From Alentia gelatinosa (Eukaryota; Annelida; Polychaeta; Phyllodocida; Polynoidae), in assembly GCA_950022655.1 (NCBI GenBank), contig OX465584.1:47474723-47538722 (forward strand): a stretch of DNA of 64,000 bases. Reading direction: 5' to 3'. Shown piece by piece: positions 55,867 to 64,000 of this stretch. The notes under the pieces are model-generated. The model searched no databases. It saw only the letters and a list, made by a program, of their open reading frames with translations, and was not told the origin of the DNA. The position numbers were made by a program, and so were the translations under genes. The first letter of the stretch is position 1. Each line of letters starts with the position of its first letter.

Positions 55867-56074
55867 ATGGCGGAGGATGGCGGTTCGCGACTTTAAACTC
55901 GTGATACAGGCCTCCGGTAACAACTACAAGTGTGTAATGGCCAAATATTGAGGTATCTAACTTGTGGCGGTCACCTAATAGTCTAAATAGCACAAATATG
56001 CAAAATCAATTGATAGTAACAACACGCCACATGCTCTAGTCCGCAATGGGCAATGCATAGCCATGCGCATGCGC
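55867..56074 (+). promoter_or_regulatory. YY1-type start and NRF1 palindrome
   Basis: ACATGGCGGAGGATGGCGG (55,865) has an ATG opening a 9-codon frame, MAEDGGSRL. A perfect NRF1 palindrome GCGCATGCGC lies downstream (56,065-56,074), and a further TGCATGCGCA lies at about 56,179. This could be a promoter or leader region, but the order (start before NRF1) fits poorly with a plus-strand promoter. Confidence 0.2.
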
Positions 56075-56303
56075 AAATATATTGAAATGAACCTAACTCT
56101 CCTAATCATAGTCGCTAGCAGACATCCGCCGCTTCGAACCAGCATGCGTCTAGAGTGATGTTAATTTACATATTTCTGTGCATGCGCAACAGGCACATTC
56201 ATCACAACTCCCGGTTAGTAGCAGACAGTGTCAACATCGAGAGGTTGTGACTCAACAACTTGATAAATGGCGCTTTCTGATCGAATTGAGGTATGTAATA
56301 GTA

Positions 56304-56442
56304 AGAAAACTGTGGACAGAACTGTCTTGGTTTGAGGTCACCTATTGCCAAAATTCGCACCTTCGACTGCGGCGTTGGGGCGAATATCGGCGATAGGTGA
56401 CCTCAAACCAAGATATAGTTCACCCACAGTCTGGTTATTTTC
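56304..56442. mobile_element. Foldback element, about 139 bp
   Basis: The perfect 20-bp arm core CTTGGTTTGAGGTCACCTAT (56,326-56,345) pairs with 56,393-56,412, and weaker pairing extends outward to GAAAACTGTGG / CCACAGTCTGGTTATTTTC. The loop is TTCGACTGCGGCGTTGGGG. A single copy was noticed. Confidence 0.75.
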
Positions 56443-56719
56443 TCATATCATTGTATACCCACATAACTCCATCATCCATTTATCATAAACGAAAATGTAC
56501 GCTATATATAGATACAAATATAAAGATGGAAAACAACAAAACATTGAAAGTTCCACAATAAATATGAATGAACGACAATGCCAGACAATGAAGGCATGCT
56601 TAGATTTTCTTACTCCCAATACCTGAGTGAATCACATATAGACCTATCTATATAGCTGTAGTCGAATGTCTATGAAATACTACCGCTGCTAACCATACGG
56701 TATAGATATGTTTATGCCC

Positions 56720-57674
56720 TAGGGCCGTAGTGAATGACCACTAACATGGATAAACGAGTATAAAGAAATGATTAGAATACCGTTGTCTTCTAAAAAAAGT
56801 GAATCTATGTATACGATAATAAGGGAACGTCCTCCCTTTTCAGGAAATGGTGTCCATTCTTGGTCTTTCGTCAACGGTAGGCTTCAGGATGATATCTCAT
56901 ATTACAGTGTATATCATATAGAACATCAGTCTTCAGTCCAGGTGAAGGAGTTCAATACATGGAGTACACACACCTTCCTCTGTAAGTGCTCCTACCTGAG
57001 TTGTAACTAAGTCAGGTCAACGTGGAGGTCAAACGTTTCATGACCTGCGGATGTCATTAGTCAGCCTCATTGTCTGACCAACGTCCCTGAGGGAATGTAG
57101 CACCGATGGTGGTCCTCCGTTTCGATCACTTAATCCGTTAGTACTAACATCATATCCCGCCCCGAGCCATGGCGAGCTCCTATAAGCCCGGCCTGGTGGT
57201 ATGTACATTTGAAATAGAACAGGTATTTGATATTTAACAAGCATTGTCTAGACGTGATTTTGTGACACTATTTTAGCAGGATGTATGCATTTTGTGGTTT
57301 CTTATTACTAGATGTTTCCATAGGATTACAAAGGTAAGATAATCCTGTTTTGTAGAAGATTTGCGATCGCAAAAGAACATAATTCTAGTTACAACGTTAT
57401 GAAGGTTATTAACCGAGATATTTTATGTTCTATTCAAGGCAGTATTGATGGCCAATCCATAGTGATAATATGAGGAAATATGGTCACTGAGCCCGTAGCG
57501 ATAGGGTTCGAGGTCTTTTATCCATGATATAAGGCCTGACACCGTAGGCGAAGGGCCGCATTATTAAGGACTTAGTTACTATGTTTCCATCTTACTATAT
57601 ATTGTATACCTGAAAAAAATTTAAACGCGCTATTTTAGTTAATTATATGCGAGCGATCATTCACTACGGCCCTA
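56720..57674. mobile_element. Possible TIR element, about 955 bp
   Basis: TAGGGCCGTAGTGAATGA (56,720-56,737) is repeated as an exact inverse at 57,657-57,674. A partial match (CACTACGGCCCACTATG) lies alone at about 55,754. The interior has an 80-codon frame (56,768-57,010) without recognised domains. No target duplication was identified. Confidence 0.45.
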
Positions 57675-58505
57675 TGCCGCTAACATTATTAATATTGCAC
57701 CCCTTGCAGCGGATAACATTTCATATTTCGACTACAGGTATGTGAAACTATTTCTATTGCTCCTACTTCATGATACCAACGGATCAAATGAACAAAATAT
57801 ATATGGCACCTGCCGGTACCGGTCGAGATTGCCATCGTTAGCAATAAGTAAACTAACAGCTTTCAATACAGTTAATGAAAGACTACATAATGTATATACC
57901 TTGCATTGAGAGCAGGCAAATAAGTTATCCTTGATCGGTTTCTATACTGAAAACCCATACATCCTCAGTTGATCAAATCTACATTAGTCCTAAAGAGCTC
58001 CTTGCCCAATATTCTGCACACCAGTAAAATGCAGGCTCTTAAACGATCAGCCCACTGTGATAAAGCAATATCCTGTTTCTGAAAAGAACCCTATTATAAT
58101 TACTTTTTTTATTGCCACCGTATAAATCCACACAGGGTGTTAATTGTCTGGCCTGCAAAACGGATGTGCCAGATACTAAGGAGACTTTGCTTAGTCTTCC
58201 ATTACTGATGACAAAGGTGATCAAGCCATATCCAACAGAATCACATTACTCCGCCTATTTTTTGCTAGGGCAGTCAGACTTAGTCTGCCTGGAGGGTACA
58301 AATCTGACCCTGGGTCACGGTTGGGGGTCAAGGTCAACTAGGCGGATGACAATTAACCAATAGACAATTGGCTGAGCTATAAGGCTGGCTTCACTCTCCA
58401 TGCAGAACTTTACTGACGTAGGTACATGTGTATGATAACTATTTGTATCATCACGGGAGGTCTATAGTGGACAAATCCTTATAGTCTTTGAATTTCTTCC
58501 AGCCA
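57675..58505. other. Intergenic stretch, nothing recognised
   Basis: An 83-codon plus-strand frame (58,112-58,363) resembles nothing I know. No repeat was seen. Confidence 0.4.
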
Positions 58506-58994
58506 CTAAAACATCGAGTTAAATCTTAAATGTATGAAGACATGTAGCTGTTGAGATACACATAAATAGCGAAATAGTTTATGCCTGAGGTAACCATTGC
58601 CTTTTTGACTCCCATGGAGTCCCTTGAAGACTGGGACAGAGTTAAATGAGAGCTGTTGAATGGCGGCGCCAGTGTCCTTACAAATGACGCCAACTGGCCT
58701 GTCTTGGCGCCCGACCCCATCCTGACTGTGGCGTTTTAATAGACTCAGCAGCCCTGGAGGGAGATTTAGGCGCCTGTGCCTGGAGGCGGGCCAAGTGTTC
58801 CTCCAGTGGGTGTTGGATGCAGACACGAGGAGGCGGACGCGTGTGTAGACACCTGGAGACATCCCGCCCCAACAAGACATCCTTAACCCTTTAAGGACGG
58901 GTGCCTGTGGCTGAGCTACCTCCTTAAAGACAGTTTTTTTTCCAACTACGACGCGACCACGGGCGTCTATGGAACGAAAAAACCCATAACACAT
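58506..58994 (-). other. 162-codon open frame, unrecognised
   Basis: An ATG-started minus-strand frame (start at 58,994) through a G+C-rich patch. It begins MCYGFFRSIDARGRVVV and has no recognisable domain, signal peptide or membrane segment. Two other minus-strand frames overlap it for most of its length, which points to composition and not coding. A split exon cannot be excluded. Confidence 0.15.
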
Positions 58995-59532
58995 ACCTCC
59001 TTAAGGATATGTGCTGGTGGCACTCTATACAGCCAGGAGACGGGCACATATTCGTCTGAAATCATAACTCGAGCAATAACCACATAATATGCTATACGAT
59101 CCTTAGCATTTGAATATAAATTTTGAATAAGAATGCTAAGGAATATGCTACATTCGGTGAAAATTGTTATTAATGACAAACCCGTCCTGGGCTGGTTGAA
59201 GCCTCAAGATATCACCCATCCTTTAAAAGGGTTCAACAGTAGTCCCCAACCCCCGCCACCTTTTAGCGTCAACTTCCCTAGCCGTGGGATGTCTTGTTGG
59301 TGGATGATGGTCAATTCAAAAACAACCTCCAGGTATGTCACCGCAGTATACAGAGATATGCTGATGGTCTTTTTATTCAAAGCATTTCCGTTAAGATTTG
59401 ACTTTTTCTTATTGGTTTCATTATGGCATTCCAATATTGTTCGATGAATTACTTTGTCTTCATTTTTTCTTTTGGAAAAATGGCATTTTTTACTCTTATA
59501 TACGAAATATATACTTCTTATAGGCCTATACA

Positions 59533-59674
59533 TACACAATATCAACCTGTTTTAGATACTAGTGGGTGTGTCCGCCATGTAGTTGATGCATAGTAATATC
59601 CGAGCGTGAGCGACGAGTGAAGTCAACTACAATGAGGTACACACATTAGTGTCAGAAACAGGCAGGTTTTACAC
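59533..59674. mobile_element. Foldback family Q copy
   Basis: Outer arms are CCTGTTTTAGATACTAGTG and CATTAGTGTCAGAAACAGG. Inner arms are ATGTAGTTGATGC and GAAGTCAACTACAAT, around AGTAATATCCGAGCGTGAGCG. It is the most arm-diverged of the four Q copies. Confidence 0.7.
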
Positions 59675-59739
59675 TTGTTTGAGTAAGATTTGAAGCTGCT
59701 GACTTTTTGGGGGATTGCAAAAAAGTGAGTGTGTGTGTT

Positions 59740-59752
59740 GGGGGGGGGGGGG
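59740..59752. repeat. Poly-G tract, 13 nt
   Basis: G13 preceded by a GTGTGTGTT run. Confidence 0.95.
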
Positions 59753-61400
59753 CAGTCGCCCCTGCCCCCCTATTCTGACGCCACTGGAAGATGATGTTTC
59801 AGGGACCTTTTCTCGTATCTCCTAGGAGGATAAGTGGGTTTGTATCATCCCCAGACCCTCCCGAGACCGTTTGTATCAGGTGGATGATAAAAATTAGTAC
59901 GTGTATCTATATTAAGAAAGATTTGTATGCAGCTATTTCGGCAAGAAATTGCCCATTGTTAACATTCATCACTACATTCTCCATGATGAACTATTCACGG
60001 TACCTTGATAATAAAATGCAATGCCAGTAGAGTTTGCTGCCACTGCTGCACATTCCCATATGTTGTACTTGAGATCAGTCAGTTTATTTCCTTAAATCTA
60101 ATCTATAGCAATGGCAAACAAAAGACCATATCGGGGATTGATATCGCCGAACACATACAGACGGAGAAGGGCTTTGAGAAAAGCAATCATCTAGACTGAT
60201 CAGGAAGGGTAGAGTAAAGACACAAATCCTACGATGTAAAACGGTTAATTTATTCATTTCTAAAGGAAATTCGATAGTGTGCGTATGGATGGTATTGAAC
60301 CAGACTGCCTTAAAACCAAACTAAGTTGGGAGTCTTTGTAAGACTTAAAAGCAGGTCAATAACGCCTCTTGACCTAAGCCTGTTTGATCGGCTTAATGTG
60401 GTAACGCCAGGGGCAACGCATCCTGATTGTACTCGCTTAACTTCTCATTCTACACTTGGCTGGTGTTATAAGGTCCATTGAATAAATCGGCGCTATTTTC
60501 ATATCAAGTTTAAGATAAGGAACAGTGGCTGTTTAGCATTTCGTGACCAGAAAGCATTAGGCCTATGATTCACTGTTGGCTACATATAAGAACATGTAGG
60601 TATTAGTTCATATTGGGAAATTAACCTACATTTTATAACAAGTGTTAGATTGTGACAAAATTTTATGATTACAATGATAAATACACGATGGAGGTGAGTT
60701 TTTAAAGGTCTAAAATTTAATAAATGAAAATAAATGTTTGTATGACACTTTGTCTCTACAGTTATCATTCATAGGAGTATGTTTGGTGAATTTCTTCGTT
60801 CCGCTAGGGTCTATCTCGAGATCCTTGGGTTGGAAAAAAATTTCATTTATAGGAGTAGTTTGACGATTAAGCCAAGAAGAAACTGACTCCAAATAGAACA
60901 AAAAAAGGGGCATGCCCCGGTAAAATTTCAAAGGTTTTTAACGCCCCTCCTCCCCCCCCCCCCCCTCCTCCGTGCCAATGTACTTTATGGATGACCCCTC
61001 GATGATTTTTCTATTGCTTCCCTTGTGGAAGTGATAAGCAAACTACAGACGAAAAATAGATTAAAACATTTTAGTTCGTTATGTCCATATTAGTAAATAA
61101 ACGAAAATGCTTTGTCAAAGATTGAATTTTCAATTTCTAATAGGACATTTTGTTTCTTACTTTGAGAAATTCTTTCTTGTTGTATGTTACACATTTAATA
61201 GCTTGTCGGTAATCATATCAGAGTAAGCCTCCCTCTTGTAAAGTGTGTCCTCAACATAGGCCTGGGCCTACTATTCCTCTTGATGGCAATCAACTCGAGA
61301 AATTAAAAGCTAAAAAGGGCGACTTCCCATGCCCCTCACAAATCACGTGTGCAAACATCTATTCTTTTTCCTTGTGGCGCCACATCATTTGCAGTGCCCT
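59753..61400. other. Intergenic stretch, no gene recognised
   Basis: Contains a C14 tract (60,952-60,965) and short unrecognised frames at 59,791-60,199. No repeat family or RNA gene was found. Confidence 0.4.
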
Positions 61401-61760
61401 CTATCGGCATGAGGGTAATGCATCAGTGAACGCTGATAGACTGCGTCTGACCCCGCCAGCCCGCAGGTCCCGGATGGAGTCTGCATTGACGCTATCAGGC
61501 ACCTCGAACATCTCCCGGGGTGGTGTCCTAATGGGCCGGGGAGAGGGTGGAGGTACCCGGGGGATGGGGAGAGCCAGGACCACCCATTTGATGGCCTTCA
61601 CACCCAGGAGAGTCCCCGACACGCTCCCTCCTGGGACCCAGTGTAGTGATCCATCCTGCGCTGCCTCTCTCCGCCACCCCCGAGAGGCCCGACGCCCAGA
61701 CGAGTGACCCGACAGACGCCGCGGGATCGGAGGCCTAGATCGAGTTTGGAGAGACTCGTG
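61401..61760 (-). other. Candidate terminal exon, G+C-rich
   Basis: Leftward from an acceptor-like CAACATTAG| (exon start 61,760), one frame stays open for 119 codons and stops at 61,401-61,403. It contains a hydrophobic stretch GTLLGVKAIKWVVLALPIP, which could be a membrane segment or a buried strand. A proline-rich part and FEVPDSVNADSIRDLRAGGV follow. The segment is far richer in G+C than its surroundings, as true exons often are in A+T-rich genomes. I do not recognise the product, and an opposing plus-strand frame is also open here, so coding status is uncertain. Confidence 0.25.
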
Positions 61761-62081
61761 CTAATGTTGTAGGCATCGATAAGTTCCCTAGACTTATAAA
61801 GCTTATTAATGGGGAAGTTAAATAGGCCTAGGTAGTGTTACAGTCGGTGTGGATAATGTACAGTACCGTACCGGTATATGTTAATACGAACTGAGAGTGG
61901 TATGATTGGATATTAAGCCTAATTCAAGAGTTTACAGTAAAAAAAAAAGCTTTTTTTCTCCTATTAATAAATATAGGCCTGGAAGTAGGAGGTGCTATTT
62001 TCACTGACCACGGCATGGGGCCGCTATTTTGTTGAAGCACCGGTGTCCTGCGAAATTTGGTTGCCCCGGGAAAAATGGGAA

Positions 62082-62082
62082 T

Positions 62083-62114
<32 letters not shown>
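62082..62114. repeat. (TTTC)8 microsatellite, LINE tail
   Basis: Eight TTTC units on the plus strand, (GAAA)n in LINE sense, begin 10 bases beyond the LINE stop codon. Short simple-sequence tails are usual for several LINE clades instead of poly(A), so this marks the element's 3' end. Confidence 0.85.
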
Positions 62115-62124
62115 GAGAGTGGAG

Positions 62125-62664
62125 CTAGTCGCTCCCTCGTGCACCTTCCCGGTTTTCCGGGTCGCTCAAACAAGTTTTATTAGTGCTTGCGAGCTGTGCT
62201 AGTTGGGTTTGGTGGGTTTTGATTGTTGTGTCCTGATTGCTTTGGGTATTGTTTGGGTTTTTTAGGTTTTCTTCTATTCTATTGGTTATTGAGGCTATTT
62301 GTTTGAGGGTTTGGATATCGTTTGAGAAGATCTGGTTTATGAATGTTTTCGTTTTGTTTGTGGGGTGTAATAATTTGCATTGGTTGAGTATGTGATGGGT
62401 TGTCTCCTTGGTAAGGCCACACCGCCTGTATTTGTGTGTTTGGAACATAGATTTGAAGTTTTCTTTGGTTTGGTACATTCTGTTGTGGAGCTTGAATATT
62501 TGGCTCGCTTGTTTCCTGGTTAGTTTCTTCAGGTAGTTTGGTCTTTCAGAGGTTTCCCAGTTTGCTCTGTTCATTAGGTATCTGGTCTCTGTTTGTGTTT
62601 CTTTGTTTGCGTTAATGGTCTCTATCCACTTTTGTTGGGTTTTTGGTTGGTGAGTTTGGCCCAT
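62125..62664 (-). pseudogene. LINE ORF C-terminal region, shifted frame
   Basis: This continues the LINE protein in another frame after an indel near 62,650. It contains YLKKLTRKQASQIFKLHNRM, usual for the segment before the C-terminal zinc knuckle of I/Jockey/R1-like LINEs. It then has RRCGLTKETTHHILNQC, where C82, H91 and C96 of a C-C-H-C finger are present but the first cysteine position holds a tyrosine (counting from the ATG at 62,664). The stop codon (62,125-62,127) lies about 10 bases from the simple-repeat tail, so the 3' UTR is almost absent. Confidence 0.75.
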
Positions 62665-63527
62665 TCTTTTTTGGTCGTCTTGGTGACAGTTTGGAGGTCA
62701 ATATTTAGTTCCTTGATTAGGTTTTCCGTTTTGGCTTTCCAGTTGCTGTCATTTGGTATTTCTGTTATTGTTTTGTGGTTTTGGGTTTTCCAGTAGTGGT
62801 TTAGGCGTTTGGTTGCTATGAGTGTTGTTGGGTCGTCAACCCATAGAAGGCATTTGGGTTCAGTTTGTTTGTGTTTGAATTCTGGGTGGAGGTCTTCTAT
62901 TGTTTGGTTTATTTCATCCATTAGTGTGGAGTACTGGGTGACTGCAAGTACTCCACCTTGTCTTATGCTGTCTTTTATTTGGATCGTTCTTGTTTTTCCG
63001 TGTTTGGTGTTAATTGTTGCTGTAAGTCCCTGGTTGAGTTTGTCTATTAAGGTCCATATAGTGCCTTCAATTCCCCTTTTGCTCAATGTGTACATTATTG
63101 CTTCGTTCCATGCTTTGTCATATGCTTTTGTGACGTCGAGGAATGTTATGTATGTTGGGCTCTTTTGGGTTTTGTTTGCGTGTATGATATCTTTGATTGT
63201 TATTATGTGATCGATAGTTGATGCCCCTCGTCTTCCTCCTAACTGTGCTTGGGTGATTTTTAGGTTTTCCTTTATTCTGTTGTTAATGAGTCTCTCGTAC
63301 AGTTTACCGATATTGCTAGAGACTGTTATGCCTCTTTCATTTTTGCATTGGCCTCTGGTTCCTTTACCTTTATAGAGCCTGGTGATTGTTCCTGTCTGCC
63401 ATTGGTTAGGGTTTACCTGTTTTTTATTGATTTGGTTTAGATGTCTAAGTAATGTGGTTTGGTTTGTGTCGTCCATTTCTTTCAAGAGTTCATTTTGGGA
63501 TTTTGTCTGGTCCGTTTGATTTGCCAC
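62622..63527 (-). pseudogene. LINE reverse transcriptase, palm domain
   Basis: This polymerase core copies element RNA at the nicked target. The frame opens at a GTG, so no true start is implied. Homology begins at NELLKEM, just after the upstream frameshift. Residues counted from that GTG are: NERGITVSSNIGKLYERL (63-80); QAQLGGRRGASTIDH (93-107); FLDVTKAYD (129-137), with catalytic Asp131; IRQGGVLAVTQYSTLMDEI (188-206), the block-4 motif; and CLLWVDD (226-232), the position of the YxDD motif. Trp replaces Tyr/Phe, but LLWxDD variants exist in some LINE clades, so this need not be inactivating. The frame breaks near 62,650. Confidence 0.85.
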
Positions 63528-64000
63528 GTTTTATTGATTGTATGGTTTTAATGAGTTCTTTGTGTGTGAAGGGTTCTATGAGTTCATTGTTTTTTACTGT
63601 GCATTCTCTGGCCCTTGTGTTTGTGTTTATAATTGTTTTGGTCCATGATTCGTAGTCTAGTGTTCCTTCTCTAGCTTTGTATAGGGATTCAAAGTATGTG
63701 GCTATGTGTTCTTTTGCTGTATCAGGGTTTGGGATGGTTTTACCATCCTCGTCAATTGTGTTGTAGTTTTTAAGTTTGTGTCCTATTATCCTTTTCCTCG
63801 TTTTCCAGAAGAGGTTTGAGTTTGTTCCTCCTTGGTCTATAAGGGTTTTTAGTTTTTGTTCTATGTTTTCTTTTTCTCGCTTCTCGTATTGGGTTCTTAT
63901 GCTGTTGGTTATCGCTTCTAGTAGTATTAATGGTTTCTGGGTCTTTTGTTTTGCATGCTTTATTGTATTCCTTTTTGGCTAGTCCTTTTGCTTTTTTTAG
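63490..64000 (-). pseudogene. LINE reverse transcriptase, N-terminal part
   Basis: Two frames together carry the RT fingers. The first (to about 63,925) includes KAKGLAKKEYNKACKTKDPE. The second runs from about 63,918 to a stop at 63,490-63,492, with NLFWKTRKRIIGHKLKNY, a DEDGKTIPNPD segment, and finally IKRGKSNGPDKIP. The last is the conserved RT block 'lk.gKapGPDgIpne' seen in most LINEs. A single-base shift just after KIP moves the continuation (NELLKEM) into the next frame. The 5' side runs out of the window. Confidence 0.75.

Larger units (their letters stand above)
62115..64000 (-). mobile_element. LINE retrotransposon, 5' end outside window
   Basis: A minus-strand non-LTR element enters at the right edge and ends at the (GAAA)n tail at 62,082. 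Visible parts in order are RT finger region (64,000-63,495), RT palm with catalytic motifs (63,494-62,650), and C-terminal thumb plus zinc-knuckle-like region (62,664-62,125). Reading frame changes at about 63,920, 63,495 and 62,650 show at least three indels, so this copy cannot make an intact protein. The endonuclease domain would lie beyond the window. Sense-strand composition is strikingly A-rich, giving K/N/T/Q-rich protein. Exact clade is uncertain. Confidence 0.85.

Noticed and set aside
57490..57520. Box-B-like GGGTTCGAGGTC
   Set aside because: No box A at the right distance on either strand and no cloverleaf pairing.
62593..63982. Plus-strand open frames of up to 133 codons at the right edge
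   Set aside because: They are antisense shadows of the A-rich minus-strand LINE. The minus frames carry the RT motifs.

Overview
This is nuclear DNA from an invertebrate animal. It is A+T-rich, has no dense operon-like coding, carries metazoan-type TTAGGG repeats internally, and is crowded with short non-autonomous transposons, LINE pieces and microsatellites. A tRNA-derived SINE at 13.0-13.2 kb has a body ('GGTCGGGTCATACCAAAG') that I recall from bivalve and other mollusc genomes, so a lophotrochozoan, most likely a mollusc, is my best guess. No other feature fixes the species.

No complete, recognisable host protein gene is visible. The clearest coding remains belong to retrotransposons: a frameshifted LINE reverse transcriptase on the minus strand at the right edge (62.1-64.0 kb, running out of the window), a fossil RT fragment at 40.6-40.8 kb (minus) and a LINE C-terminal tail at about 9.2-9.4 kb (plus). 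Possible host-gene signals are weak. Promoter or first-exon-like stretches lie near 1.5-1.8, 7.4-8.1, 11.05-11.26, 24.07-24.47 (minus), 29.8-30.05 and 55.87-56.07 kb, and two exon-like minus-strand segments lie at 38.44-38.55 and 61.40-61.76 kb. None could be joined into a named gene.

Most of the explained sequence is palindromic mobile DNA. (i) A large superfamily of MITE-like repeats, whose ends resemble GTTTCCACCTGYCGA, GTTTACAC or GTTTCCATTGGC, fills 12.86-13.74, 16.05-16.6, 18.2-19.33, 32.64-32.80, 41.75-43.88, 48.5-50.7 and 52.7-54.4 kb, often end to end. (ii) Family Q foldbacks, with core TAATATCC, lie at 20.24, 25.84, 37.50 and 59.53 kb. (iii) Family P foldbacks lie at 31.64 and 51.56 kb. 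(iv) Dispersed repeat T lies at 25.3, 38.0, 39.0 and 55.2 kb. (v) A 598-bp pogo/Tigger-like element with TA target duplication lies at 26.63-27.23 kb. (vi) Repeat S lies at 32.2 and 46.7 kb; the second copy is split by a 311-bp foldback element. (vii) A family with CGGCGTTTACAC ends lies at 49.08 and 53.80 kb; the first copy carries a nested 88-bp hairpin.

The most interesting pattern is that in three unrelated repeat families (P, Q and the MITE at 13.6/32.7 kb) the hairpin arms differ in sequence between copies but stay self-complementary within each copy, while loops and flanks are conserved. This could be ongoing arm-to-arm templated correction, or selection on a hairpin DNA or RNA. It is the best candidate here for an undescribed process.
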